A stretch of 64,000 nt of DNA from Proteobacteria bacterium UBA2363 (GCA_002344355.1 DDTN01000046.1:180524-244523), one strand, 5' to 3'; positions 1-7,607 are shown, numbered from the stretch's first letter. Notes: a model not told the origin generated them from the sequence alone. Numbers and translations are program-made.

Positions 1-2
1 CC

Positions 3-1871
3 GGCCCGATCGAGTGGCCGCATCCGGAGCGCTTCGAGCTCGCCGACATCGTCAACTTCGGTTACGGCGGACGCCGGCTGCTGCCGGTCACGCTCACGGT
101 GCCCGCCGACTATGCGGCGTCCTCGTTGCCGATCCGCGCCTCGGCGAGCTGGCTGATCTGCGAGATCGAGTGCATTCCGGGCGAGGCCGGGTACGCGTTG
201 GACCTGCCGGTCGCGGCGTCCGCCGCGGACGACGCCCGCTGGTCCGACGACTTCGCAGCGGCCCGCGCCGCCCTGCCGCAATCGGCGACGGCCAGCCTGG
301 CGATCGCCGAGGGATCCGACGCCATCGCCCTGGCGCTGTCCGGCCTCGACGCAGGCGCCCCCCCGACGCAGTGGCAGTGGTTCCCGGAAACCCCGGAAGT
401 GTTCGCCAACGGCGCGCTGCCGGAATGGCAGCGCACCGCTGACGGCTGGCAGGCGCGCTGGCGGAAGAGCGAATACTTCACGCAGCTTCCGGCCGACATC
501 GCCTTGGTCGCGGTCGACGGCGCGGGCACGGCCTGGCGCTTCCCCGCGCGCCTCGACGCCAGCCTCGTGCTGGCCGCCGGCACCGCGCAATCCCAGGTTG
601 CGACCGGCGACACCGCGGTACTCGGCCTGCTGCCCGCCCTGCTGCTGGCCCTGCTCGGCGGCCTGGTGCTGAACCTGATGCCCTGCGTGTTCCCGGTGCT
701 GTCGATGAAGGCGATGTCGGCGCTGGAGGCGGCCGACCATCGCGGCGAGCTGCGCCGCCATGGCCTGTGGTACACCGCCGGCGTGGTCGCCACCTTCCTG
801 CTGCTGGCCGGCGCACTGCTCGTGCTGCGCGCCGGGGGCGAGCAGCTCGGCTGGGGTTTCCAGCTGCAGGAGCCGCGCTTCGTCGCGGTGGTCGCCCTGC
901 TGCTGTTCGCGATGGCACTGTCGTTCTCCGGCGTGTGGGCCCTGGGCGGCCGCTTCGTGGGCGCCGGCCAGCGCCTCACCGAAGGCCGCGGCGCACGCGC
1001 CGCGTTCTTCACCGGCGCGCTGGCCGTGGTCGTCGCCAGTCCCTGCACCGCGCCGTTCATGGGCACCGCCCTGGGCTGGGCGCTGGTGCAGCCGACCGCC
1101 TCCGCCCTGGCGGTGTTCGCCGCGCTCGGCGTCGGCCTGGCCGCGCCGATGCTGGTGCTGGGCTTCGCCCCCGCGCTGGCCCGCGCCCTGCCGCGACCGG
1201 GGCCGTGGATGGAGGGTTTCCGGCAACTGCTGGCCTTCCCGCTGTACCTGACCGTGGTCTGGCTGCTGTGGGTGTACGGCGAGCAGACCTCGGCCCTGGG
1301 CATGGCCTGGCTGCTGGCCGCGCTGACCGCACTGGCGTTCGCGCTGTGGCTGGTCGGGCGGCGGCCGGCGATGCGTTCGCCGGGCTTCCGGCGCGTGGCC
1401 GCGGTCGCCGCCGCCGCGGCGCTGGCGATCGCCGTCGACCTGCCGCTGTCGGCCTCCGCGCCGCCGCCAGCCACCGCCGGCGCAACAGCGGCCGGCGACG
1501 ACCGCGCCGAACCCTGGAGCGAGCAACGCCTGGCCGAGCTGCGCGACGCCGGCCGGCCGGTGCTGGTCAACATGACCGCGGCCTGGTGCATCACCTGCCT
1601 GGCCAACGAGCGCATCGCGCTGGCCACCGACACCGTGCGCCAGGCGCTGGCGACCCGCGGCGTCGTCTACCTCAAGGGCGACTGGACCCGCAGCGACCCG
1701 GCGATCACCCGCTACCTGGCGCGCTACGGCCGCAACGGCGTGCCCCTGTACGTGCTGTATCCGCCCGGCGGCGGCGCGCCCAGCGTGCTGCCGCAACTGC
1801 TCACCGCGTCCGGCGTCGCCGACGCCGTGCTCGCCCTGCCCCCCGCCCCACCCCAGGAGACCGCGCCATGA
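3..1871 (+). CDS. DsbD/ScsB-type thiol:disulfide interchange protein (5' end outside window)
   Basis: Inner-membrane electron carrier that should pass reducing power from cytoplasmic thioredoxin to periplasmic thiol proteins. The frame is open from base 3, so the start lies upstream. Visible in order: a periplasmic N-terminal domain of the DsbD/ScsB alpha type; a multi-helix CcdA-like core from about base 620 to 1440 with the conserved cysteine motifs LMPCVFPVLS (about base 676) and ASPCTAPF (about base 1036); a C-terminal periplasmic thioredoxin domain with active site CITC (about base 1588). Its TGA overlaps the ATG of the next gene (ATGA at 1868-1871), so it is translationally coupled to the redoxin lipoprotein, a likely partner. 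The family call is secure; DsbD versus ScsB is not resolved. Confidence 0.9.
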   Translation, partial: GPIEWPHPERFELADIVNFGYGGRRLLPVTLTVPADYAASSLPIRASASWLICEIECIPGEAGYALDLPVAASAADDARWSDDFAAARAALPQSATASLAIAEGSDAIALALSGLDAGAPPTQWQWFPETPEVFANGALPEWQRTADGWQARWRKSEYFTQLPADIALVAVDGAGTAWRFPARLDASLVLAAGTAQSQVATGDTAVLGLLPALLLALLGGLVLNLMPCVFPVLSMKAMSALEAADHRGELRRHGLWYTAGVVATFLLLAGALLVLRAGGEQLGWGFQLQEPRFVAVVALLLFAMALSFSGVWALGGRFVGAGQRLTEGRGARAAFFTGALAVVVASPCTAPFMGTALGWALVQPTASALAVFAALGVGLAAPMLVLGFAPALARALPRPGPWMEGFRQLLAFPLYLTVVWLLWVYGEQTSALGMAWLLAALTALAFALWLVGRRPAMRSPGFRRVAAVAAAAALAIAVDLPLSASAPPPATAGATAAGDDRAEPWSEQRLAELRDAGRPVLVNMTAAWCITCLANERIALATDTVRQALATRGVVYLKGDWTRSDPAITRYLARYGRNGVPLYVLYPPGGGAPSVLPQLLTASGVADAVLALPPAPPQETAP

Positions 1872-2506
1872 AAGTCCGACTGTCCACCGCCACCTTCACC
1901 CTCGCAGCGGTCCTTGCCGGCTGCGGCGGCGTCGATCTGGAGGCGATCGCCGCCACCGCCCCAGCCCGGGTCGGCGAGGCCGCGCCGGCCTTCACCCTGG
2001 TCGATTCGACCGGACGCACGCATTCGCTGGCCGACTTCGCCGGCAAGACCGTGGTGCTGGAGTGGACCAACCACGACTGCCCCTTCGTCAGGAAGCACTA
2101 CGGCGCCGACAACATGCAGGGCCAGCAGCGCGCCGCCACCGCCGACGAGGTGGTCTGGCTGACCGTCAACTCCTCGGCCCCCGGCCAGCAGGGCCATGTC
2201 GACGGCGCCGGCGCCGAGCGGGTCCGCACCGAGGCGCGCGCCGCGCAGACCGCCTACCTGCTCGACCCCGAGGGCACCACCGGCCGCGCCTACGGCGCGG
2301 TCACCACGCCGCACATGTACGTGATCGACCCGACCGGCGTGCTGCGCTACGCCGGCGCCATCGACAGCATCCCCAGCGCCAATCCCGGCGACATCGCCAC
2401 CGCCACCCAGTACGTGCCGCAGGCCCTGGCCGAACTGGCCGCCGGCCAGGCGGTCAGCGTGCCGGTCACCCGCCCCTATGGCTGCGCGGTGAAGTACGCG
2501 AACTGA
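1868..2506 (+). CDS. Redoxin (AhpC/TSA-thioredoxin fold) lipoprotein
   Basis: A 212-residue exported protein. The N-terminus is a lipoprotein signal with lipobox LAGC (Cys19 region), followed by a thioredoxin-fold redoxin domain (about residues 36-190) with the typical start APAFTLVDSTG and the cis-Pro loop TTPHMYVIDP. The active-site region is HDCPFV, with one cysteine instead of CxxC. This fits peroxiredoxin-like redoxins rather than a dithiol oxidoreductase. The start ATG overlaps the stop of the DsbD-like gene, with GGAGA upstream. By context it probably receives electrons from that transporter in the periplasm; the substrate is unknown. Confidence 0.85.
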   Translation: MKVRLSTATFTLAAVLAGCGGVDLEAIAATAPARVGEAAPAFTLVDSTGRTHSLADFAGKTVVLEWTNHDCPFVRKHYGADNMQGQQRAATADEVVWLTVNSSAPGQQGHVDGAGAERVRTEARAAQTAYLLDPEGTTGRAYGAVTTPHMYVIDPTGVLRYAGAIDSIPSANPGDIATATQYVPQALAELAAGQAVSVPVTRPYGCAVKYAN

Positions 2507-2581
2507 GCGGGAACGGCAGCGTGGCGGTGCGGGCCTCGTGCCGACGGGCGCGGGGCCGCATCGCCGCGGCGTCCGGCACGG

Positions 2582-2604
2582 CGCCGCCAGGGACCCTGGC
2601 GGCG
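2582..2604. terminator. 23-bp perfect palindrome behind the dsbD-redoxin pair
   Basis: Two 11-base arms (2582-2592 and 2594-2604) around one central base form a perfect GC-rich palindrome 75 bases after the redoxin stop. There is no T-run, so it may be a weak or Rho-assisted terminator, or simply a palindromic element. The convergent minus-strand gene ends at 2669, so it could serve both directions. Confidence 0.35.
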
Positions 2605-2668
2605 ATGCCTGAACCCCAGGGACACGTGCCGCGGACGAGTGCAACCGACTGACCTGCACTCCGCAAGG

Positions 2669-3232
2669 TCAATCCGATCCTGCCCGACGCTTGCGCCTGC
2701 GCCTGCGCGCTCTGCGCGTGCGTGCCCTGCGCGATGCATCGACCTCGACGCCGGCCGGCATCTCAACAGCCGCGAACTTCCGGGAAAGCAGGCGCAAGGC
2801 CACTGCGGCCAACGCCAGTCCCAGGGACACCACCCAGTCCGGACCCCGGGTGAGTACGGCGATGCCCGGGAACCGGCGTGCGTAATACACCCGGACCTCG
2901 TCATTCGCCTGCAATGTCTCCCAAGGCCTGCGACCGAATGGGGCCAGGGTCAGGTGACTGACGCCGAGTCCGATCCTGCAACTTTCATGCGCGTCGTCGC
3001 CCACCCGGTACCGATAGCACGGCCTGATGACTTCGACCGTCGCCGGGCGACGCGATCCGACCGTTCGCCCGGTAATGTACGCGCCGACCGGCCGGACTCT
3101 CGTCTTCTCGATGCCGATCAGTTCGCCTCCGGTTGCGACGAACGTGTAGGAAAACAGGCCCGCGGCGACCAGCACAGCCGCAGCGAGGCCGAGGACATGG
3201 CTGGCAATCCGCGTGATCCGATGCAGGTCCAT
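2669..3232 (-). CDS. Small two-helix membrane protein, DUF3592-like
   Basis: A 187-residue protein of unknown function. One transmembrane helix lies near residues 11-32, then a soluble domain of about 95 residues with DUF3592-like character (a TGRTVGS segment followed by a YRYRVGD strand and AYYARRFP-type ending, here VYYARRFPG), then a second helix near 130-150 and an Arg-rich basic tail. It starts 15 bases after the stop of the serine hydrolase gene on the same strand, so the two are probably co-transcribed. Less GC-rich than the flanking housekeeping genes. The DUF3592 assignment rests on layout and a few motifs only. Confidence 0.6.
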   Translation of the reverse strand: MDLHRITRIASHVLGLAAAVLVAAGLFSYTFVATGGELIGIEKTRVRPVGAYITGRTVGSRRPATVEVIRPCYRYRVGDDAHESCRIGLGVSHLTLAPFGRRPWETLQANDEVRVYYARRFPGIAVLTRGPDWVVSLGLALAAVALRLLSRKFAAVEMPAGVEVDASRRARTRRARRRRRKRRAGSD

Positions 3233-3247
3233 CGTGGCTGGCGACGG

Positions 3248-4363
3248 TCACCCGGGCGGGGCGGCGGCGGGCGGCGTCGGCGGCGTCGAGCCGCCGTGCG
3301 GCGGCATCTGACGCAGGCGCTGGTAGAGCTTCTGTATGTCCGCGGGATGCCCCTGCTTGCCGAATCCGCTGAACACCAGGAAGCCGACGATGGAGTTGCC
3401 CGTGTCCCGGCGGGTCACCAGGGTCAGGTCGCGGTGCCGGTCGACCAGCATGTACTGCCCTCCCCAGCCATCCGCCAGCACGGCGTCGAGCGCCGAGTTC
3501 AGCCACCATGAGTAGCCGAAGCCATCGTAGAACGGACCGCCGGTAGCCGAGTAGGCCGTGGTGCTCCGGTCGATCCACTCGGCCGAGACGATCCGGGTCT
3601 GGTTCCACATGCCGTCCTGGGCCACCAGGGCGCCGAGCCGGGCAAGATCGCGCGCGCTCATGTGGATGCGATAGGTCCGGTAGTCCGAGTCGGACCCCTG
3701 TTTGTCGTAGAGCACATGCCCGGGATTGAAGTCCTGCATCCCCAGGGGCACGGCGAGCCAGGCGTCCAGCGCCTGTCCGATGGACAGGCCGCTCTCCTGC
3801 TCCAGGATCGCGCCCAGGACGTTGAAGTCCCAGTTGTTGTAGAAGAAGTGCTCGCCCGGGGCGTACTGGCCGCGGCGAGGACGGCCGTCCCGGTTCTCGA
3901 CCGTCTCCGCGCCGGACTGCAGGTAGATCCCGGAGCGCGATTGCAGGAGATGCTCGACCGTGGCCTGCTTCTCCGCATCGGTCAGCGGCGTCCGGCGCTC
4001 GTCGATGCCAAGCTCGCCGAGCGTCCGGTCCAGGTCGATCAAGCCACGGTCGGAGGCGATGCCGAACAGCAGGCTGACGACACTCTTGCGCGCGGAGGCC
4101 AGGTTCATGGGGGTGCCGACCTCCCCGTACGCCACGAGGACCCTGTCCCCCTGCAGCGCAACGAAGGCATCGATGGGGTCGGCCTCGTCCTCGATGTACC
4201 GCTGGATGGTCGCGGCCTGTTCCGCCGGCAGCGGGGACTCCGCCAGCGGAACGGGGCGGCTGGCCGCCGCGTCGCGATCGACGAACGGGCGAAGCCCGAT
4301 CGCGAGCACGATCGCAAGACCTGCGATGAGCACAAGACCCACAACCATCGCGGTGCGTCGCAC
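3248..4363 (-). CDS. Serine hydrolase of the class C beta-lactamase/esterase family
   Basis: A 371-residue protein with an N-terminal membrane anchor or uncleaved signal (residues 5-24) and a beta-lactamase-like domain. The catalytic SxxK motif is SARK (Ser90-Lys93) and the YxN motif is YNN (175-177). The third motif is not the classical KTG/HTG; WGGQY in the last quarter is the likely counterpart. It ends in a Pro/Gly-rich tail. The family includes esterases, D-aminopeptidases and transpeptidase-like enzymes; a true beta-lactamase role is not implied. The start is GTG, chosen because a purine-rich GGGGGG stretch lies just upstream and the anchor begins right after it. Confidence 0.8.
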   Translation of the reverse strand: MRRTAMVVGLVLIAGLAIVLAIGLRPFVDRDAAASRPVPLAESPLPAEQAATIQRYIEDEADPIDAFVALQGDRVLVAYGEVGTPMNLASARKSVVSLLFGIASDRGLIDLDRTLGELGIDERRTPLTDAEKQATVEHLLQSRSGIYLQSGAETVENRDGRPRRGQYAPGEHFFYNNWDFNVLGAILEQESGLSIGQALDAWLAVPLGMQDFNPGHVLYDKQGSDSDYRTYRIHMSARDLARLGALVAQDGMWNQTRIVSAEWIDRSTTAYSATGGPFYDGFGYSWWLNSALDAVLADGWGGQYMLVDRHRDLTLVTRRDTGNSIVGFLVFSGFGKQGHPADIQKLYQRLRQMPPHGGSTPPTPPAAAPPG

Positions 4364-4660
4364 GGTTATCCCCCCTCGATTCGATGCCTGGCGGAGTCCT
4401 TCTCCCGGCGCCTTCGCTCGAGCCAGGGCGCAGGCGCCGGGCGTATGGCCCTACGCCGGAGGATCGAGCGGCAGGTCAGGCTGGCCAAGTGCCATAAGTC
4501 GGTGGCTGTCCCAGGACGCGAAGGTCTGGACGGCGGGCTCGGCGTCCGGGGTCGGACTGCGCTCAATGCGCCGTGGCGTGAGAAAAGTCGACGCTGACCC
4601 TGGTCTTGTTGTCGACCCGCGAAGCGGACTCGGCTTCAATGAATTGCTGGACGGACACAT
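4364..4660. other. Gene-poor spacer with remnants behind the aph gene
   Basis: A 297-base stretch between the aph stop and the serine hydrolase start. It holds the truncated attC-like sequence listed separately (4610-4652). I see no convincing gene. A 69-codon minus-strand frame (4451-4660) has no recognisable domain and may be the tail of a lost cassette. Confidence 0.4.
4610..4652 (-). repeat. Truncated attC-like site behind the aph gene
   Basis: Read on the minus strand just after the aph stop: GTCCAGC (a 6/7 match to the R'' core RYYYAAC, at 4652-4646), then AATTCATTGAAGCC, then a CCGCTTCGCGG hairpin tip (4627-4617). This matches the first half of a typical 60-base attC, including the tip. 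The second half (L' box and GTTRRRY core) is not recognisable. It therefore looks like the left half of the aph cassette's recombination site, eroded or deleted at its far end. Confidence 0.5.
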
Positions 4661-5455
4661 TCAGAAGAACTCATCAAGCGTGCGGTAGTAGTCCAGCTTT
4701 CCCGAGTCCGGGTTCGGCTCCCCGTACTGGGAGAAGAAGAGATCCGAATACCGGGGTCCGAGCGCGGATTCGATGTTCCTGGAAGCCAGCGCCAGGTCCT
4801 GGTACCTGTCGGCCAGGCCGACGCGCCCGCAGTCGATGAACCCGACGAACCGGTCGTTGAAGATCACGAAATTCTCAGGGCAGGCATCGCCGTGCGTGAT
4901 GACCAGGTGCTCCGTGTCCGGCCTGCTCGTCAACAGCTGCGCGTAGAGGTCGCGGGAGGTCGCTCCCTGCCTGGCCTGATCGAAGTCGCCTTCGTCCACC
5001 AGTCCTGCATCCATTCGCGTCCGCGCCAGTGCAAGCCTTGCATCCAGGCAGTGATCGAACGGGCAGTCTCCAGGCGGCAACGAATGGAGCGCTCGCAAGG
5101 CCCGCGCCATCTCCGCAACGACAGACGACGGATTTCCGGTCGCCGCCTCGCAGGCGTTGCGGCCAGGCAAGGCTTCGGACAGGAGAAACGCGCCGTCGGA
5201 ATTCGAGAGGTACGCGATCACCCTTGGCGCGGGGGCTCTCGCGCCAAGCCAGGACAGGCGCGCATGCTCCTCGCGGACGTCGTCCCCAGCCGCACCGAAG
5301 GCATACTTCAGGAAGGCGCCGGTCGATCCTGGCTTGGTGATGCGGACGACGCGGGCATCGGACCCGCCATGACCGACACGTTCGAACGTGCAATCGTCCA
5401 GCAGCGGTGAGAACAGCCTCGCCAGATAGGGCTTGTCGTCGTCAGGGTCCGGCAT
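4661..5455 (-). CDS. Aminoglycoside 3'-phosphotransferase, APH(3') family
   Basis: A 264-residue kinase-fold enzyme that would phosphorylate the 3'-OH of aminoglycosides such as kanamycin and neomycin, using ATP or GTP. Visible: an N-lobe with GGSDARVVRI and a candidate Lys50; the catalytic loop THGDACPENF (HGD 188-190, Asp190 catalytic, Asn195 metal ligand); the metal-binding IDCGRVGLADRYQD (Asp208); and the family C-terminal signature YYRTLDEFF. Length and ending match APH(3') enzymes (about 260-270 residues). It lies in the same orientation as the integron cassettes and is followed by a half attC, so it is probably an old gene cassette. The substrate range cannot be read from sequence. Confidence 0.88.
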   Translation of the reverse strand: MPDPDDDKPYLARLFSPLLDDCTFERVGHGGSDARVVRITKPGSTGAFLKYAFGAAGDDVREEHARLSWLGARAPAPRVIAYLSNSDGAFLLSEALPGRNACEAATGNPSSVVAEMARALRALHSLPPGDCPFDHCLDARLALARTRMDAGLVDEGDFDQARQGATSRDLYAQLLTSRPDTEHLVITHGDACPENFVIFNDRFVGFIDCGRVGLADRYQDLALASRNIESALGPRYSDLFFSQYGEPNPDSGKLDYYRTLDEFF

Positions 5456-5466
5456 GGCAATCCAGG

Positions 5467-5532
5467 GTCCTGTTCAGGCGGCAGCATCACTCGCGAAACG
5501 GGCGATCCGTCCGCCTGGGCGAATGATCAGGC
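5467..5532 (-). repeat. Possible degenerate attC between cassette 2 and aph
   Basis: On the minus strand GCCTGAT (5532-5526) is followed by a CATTCGCCCAGGCGGACG-like stretch, a CCGTTTCGCG tip and GCCGCCTGAACAGGAC (ending at 5467). Spacing and order resemble an attC of about 66 bases with both core sites mutated. A TGA inside the R''-like heptamer would end the cassette-2 protein in a shifted frame, as is common for cassettes. The match is weak. Confidence 0.25.
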
Positions 5533-5807
5533 GCCACCGTCCGGCACGGATGGCGTGATCGGCCAGCCGTACACCTTGATGAGGTGAACCGCATGAGATG
5601 GATCATCGATGCTCCTACAGCCAGATCGTTACCGCCCCACTCGGCGCTGAGGAGATGCCCGTGAGGAGATTCGCCACGCGCCGCAGCATCGGCGAGGCGG
5701 ATCAAAAGGGGAGCAAAGCCGCGCAAGCCCTCGGGCCGGCCGTGAATGAACACCTCGTCGCCCGCCTGAGATGTCCGACCGATCAGGTTGCCGGACTCGG
5801 TTGGCAT
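5487..5807 (-). CDS. Small cassette-borne protein, Imm32-like, probably frameshifted
   Basis: A 106-codon frame whose ATG lies 4 bases after the attC core (GTTAGGCGCCATG reading on the minus strand), the usual place for a cassette gene. The first 65 residues look real: a strand DEVFIHG, a helix LRGFAPLLIRLADAAARG and HGHLLS, a pattern resembling the small Imm32-type immunity-protein domain. After about residue 66 the sequence becomes basic and low in structure. The neighbouring frame, from about 5605 to the TGA at 5529, reads more plausibly (it contains VHLIKVYGWPI). I infer a single-base frameshift near 5600-5610, so the native product would be about 93 residues. The function is a guess. Confidence 0.5.
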   Translation of the reverse strand: MPTESGNLIGRTSQAGDEVFIHGRPEGLRGFAPLLIRLADAAARGESPHGHLLSAEWGGNDLAVGASMIHLMRFTSSRCTAGRSRHPCRTVAPDHSPRRTDRPFRE

Positions 5808-5810
5808 GGC

Positions 5811-5870
5811 GCCTAACGCCTGAGTTAAGCCGCGTCGCGGAGCGACGTCGGCTTGAATGGTTAGTTAGGC
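5811..5870 (-). repeat. Integron attC recombination site (59-base element)
   Basis: Sixty bases bounded by GCCTAAC and GTTAGGC (5811-5817 and 5864-5870), exact matches to the RYYYAAC and GTTRRRY core sites. Inside are the paired boxes TTAAGCCG (from 5825) and CGGCTTGAA (from 5849), and a central self-pairing GTCGCGGAGCGAC (5834-5846). Compared with well-known attC sites, the TTCAAGCCG box comes first when read on the minus strand, so the site belongs to the minus-strand cassette gene ending at 5861. The stop codon TAA of that gene lies inside the site, as is usual. The fold and cores are intact, so the site may still recombine if an integrase is present elsewhere. Confidence 0.9.
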
Positions 5871-6277
5871 CTGACTAGCGGGCCCGAAAGTGCGCATGCG
5901 CCCTTTTGCGGAATAGTGTCACAGCACAAGACCTCAACGACCGCGCTGTGCTCCGTGCCAGAGGGAAAGTCCATGCACGTTTCTCCTCCAGCGCCATCGA
6001 CAAACAGATGCCTCGTGTGGCTGACATTTGCAGCGTACTGATCGTAGTACGAGACCAACTCTTCCGAGTCGCCGGGTCCCGGGGATGCTCTCACGTTGAG
6101 CTCAGAGACCGAGAGGCGAATTAGAGGGCGACGATCTGGCCTCGGTGCCTTGACCGTGCCGCACGAATCGACGCGGAAGGTTGCCTCGACGGAGCCCTCG
6201 ATGCTCGGTAGGCAGTCAGCCCACACGGGACGGGATACGGCGAGTAGTGCTGCTATTACAGCAAGCGATATCTTCAT
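5861..6277 (-). CDS. Cys-rich exported orphan protein carried on an integron cassette
   Basis: A 138-residue protein of no family I recognise. The chosen ATG (6277) begins a good signal peptide, MKISLAVIAALLAVSRPVWA, cut before DCLPS; an upstream in-frame extension to 6463 crosses the cassette boundary and is unlikely. The mature part of about 118 residues has six cysteines, including an adjacent pair (LCCD), which suggests disulfide bonds in the periplasm or outside. The stop TAA lies inside the attC at 5811-5870. Base composition is clearly less GC-rich than the flanking chromosome. The 137-base leader from the core site at 6415 is long for a cassette. Confidence 0.7.
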   Translation of the reverse strand: MKISLAVIAALLAVSRPVWADCLPSIEGSVEATFRVDSCGTVKAPRPDRRPLIRLSVSELNVRASPGPGDSEELVSYYDQYAANVSHTRHLFVDGAGGETCMDFPSGTEHSAVVEVLCCDTIPQKGACALSGPLVRPN

Positions 6278-6408
6278 GGCCAAACTACTAGTCGACGGCA
6301 AGTTGCCGTGTAATCCGTGCCGCATAAGAGGGACCGGCCGGGAGGCCGCAGCCGGAATCGCCATTTGTTTCAACACCTTGTCCCACCCCCCCCCCTCGCG
6401 CACAATCC

Positions 6409-6415
6409 GCCTAAC
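6409..6415 (-). repeat. Integron core site upstream of cassette 1
   Basis: GTTAGGC on the minus strand (6415-6409), identical to the core at the end of the attC at 5811-5870. The segment between the two cores (about 598 bases) has the exact layout of one integrated cassette: core, leader, gene, attC. No paired attC halves are visible upstream of 6415, so this may be a former attI or a stripped attC edge. No integrase gene lies within the window. Confidence 0.55.
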
Positions 6416-6528
6416 CCGTCCGTCTTTGCCAACCGGAGATGTGGCCTGGTGGAATCCTTGCACCGCCGGACTTGCCCGGCAAGCCGGACGCGGACTGCGG
6501 TGCAGGGAGGGTCAAGCCCGAACCCGCC

Positions 6529-7041
6529 TCAAGGCCGCCCCTCGAAGCCGTCGAAGAACACGATGTCGGTCTTCCCGTAAGGCGCCCCGGCGGCGATCCA
6601 GTCGAACACCAGGGCCTGTTCGGCCAGCGGGATCGGCGGGCGGCCGGAGGGCATGCGCACGCCGAAGCCGGGCTCCTCGCAGTTGAGCTTGAGGAACAGG
6701 GCGCTGGCCAGGGGCTGGCCGGGACGGACGCGCAGCATGGACGGGTCGCCGAAGGCGTCCTGGCCGACCAGGTTGTCCCAGGACACGCCGGGGTCGAGGT
6801 CGAGGTCGCCCAGGTACAGGCCGGCGTGGTCGACGTGGCAGTTGGCGCAGCGCTGGTCCCAGATCGGCTGGATGTCGGCCTCGTAGTCGATGTTCCAGGC
6901 GATCGGCACGGCGGCGATGCTGTCGCAGCCGGCGGGGCCACCGCGTTCGCGGGCGTCGCCGGGGCCGGCGGCGGCCGGCAGCAGGGCGAGGGCGAGCAGC
7001 GGCGACAGGCGCCGGGCGCGGAGGATGGGTGCGTGGGTCAT
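6529..7041 (-). CDS. Exported c-type cytochrome-domain protein with FxDGFE tail
   Basis: A 170-residue protein with an N-terminal signal peptide (about residues 1-30) and one heme-binding motif CANCH (65-69) in the context DIQPIWDQRCANCH. That context is typical of the short cytochrome c domains also called planctomycete-type or PSD1-associated. The segment VRMPSGRPPIP (about 128-138) supplies a candidate distal Met130. The C-terminus is DIVFFDGFEGRP; a similar tail ends the beta-helix protein at 29131-30705. It lies 70 bases after the MerC-like gene on the same strand. The start at 7041 was chosen for the signal peptide. Redox partner unknown. Confidence 0.75.
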   Translation of the reverse strand: MTHAPILRARRLSPLLALALLPAAAGPGDARERGGPAGCDSIAAVPIAWNIDYEADIQPIWDQRCANCHVDHAGLYLGDLDLDPGVSWDNLVGQDAFGDPSMLRVRPGQPLASALFLKLNCEEPGFGVRMPSGRPPIPLAEQALVFDWIAAGAPYGKTDIVFFDGFEGRP

Positions 7042-7111
7042 GGCGGGCTCCCCTGTGGAGGCCGCCAGTCTATGCCGCGGACGGGGGGCGCGGCGCCCCG
7101 GACGGAAGCCC

Positions 7112-7603
7112 TCAGGCGACGCGGGGCTCGGCGGCCAGGTCGGTGGCCGGGGCATCGTGATGGGGATGGTCGTGGTGCGCGGCCAGGTGGCCGCAGGTGG
7201 CGTCGTGGACGTGGCCGTGGCCGAGGCGCAGGTTGACCAGGTGGGCGACACCGACCAGGACGCCGCCGGCCGTCATCAGCACGGCGTGCAGGATGACGTT
7301 CTCGTTCTCATGGCTGTGGCGAAGCACCGCGAACGCCAGCAGGGCCAGGCCGGGCACCAGGAACCAGAACGCGGTGGCGATCCGGTGGCGGCGCCAGCCG
7401 GTGGCCAGGCTGGCGATGCCCAGCACAGCGGCGAAGGCCACGAAACCGGCCTCCCAGCCGTCCCAGGCGGCCAGGCCGGCAGCCGGCAGGGCGGCCAGGG
7501 CGACCGGCCACAGGGCGCAGTGCAGGGCGCACAGCCAGGCGGCGCTCATGCCGACGCGGTCGGCCAGGCGGTTCAGCAGCAGGGGGCGGGCGGCGGGCTT
7601 CAT
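7112..7603 (-). CDS. MerC-family membrane protein with His-rich C-terminus
   Basis: A 163-residue inner-membrane protein with about four transmembrane helices. The MerC signature CALHC (Cys25, His28, Cys29) lies at the start of helix 1. The C-terminal cytoplasmic or periplasmic tail (129-149) carries about ten histidines plus a Cys, a metal-binding pattern. MerC proteins move Hg(II), but chromosomal MerC-like proteins with His tails near zinc-independent enzymes are more plausibly linked to zinc. It lies downstream of folE2 on the same strand with a 175-base gap containing its own palindromic AT-rich element. There is no clear ribosome binding site because the AT-rich element ends 4 bases before the ATG. 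Confidence 0.8.
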   Translation of the reverse strand: MKPAARPLLLNRLADRVGMSAAWLCALHCALWPVALAALPAAGLAAWDGWEAGFVAFAAVLGIASLATGWRRHRIATAFWFLVPGLALLAFAVLRHSHENENVILHAVLMTAGGVLVGVAHLVNLRLGHGHVHDATCGHLAAHHDHPHHDAPATDLAAEPRVA

Positions 7604-7607
7604 GGCC

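Noticed and set aside
2669..4363. The DUF3592-like and serine hydrolase genes as further integron cassettes
   Set aside because: They share the strand and lie next to the cluster, but I find no attC core or paired boxes behind either stop codon.
3248..4363. Calling the serine hydrolase a beta-lactamase resistance gene
   Set aside because: SxxK and YxN are present but the KTG motif is not, and the family is mostly esterases and peptidases; proximity to aph is not enough.
6278..6463. An N-terminal extension of the cassette 1 protein up to 6463
   Set aside because: It would cross the integron core site at 6409-6415 and put the signal peptide in the middle of the protein.
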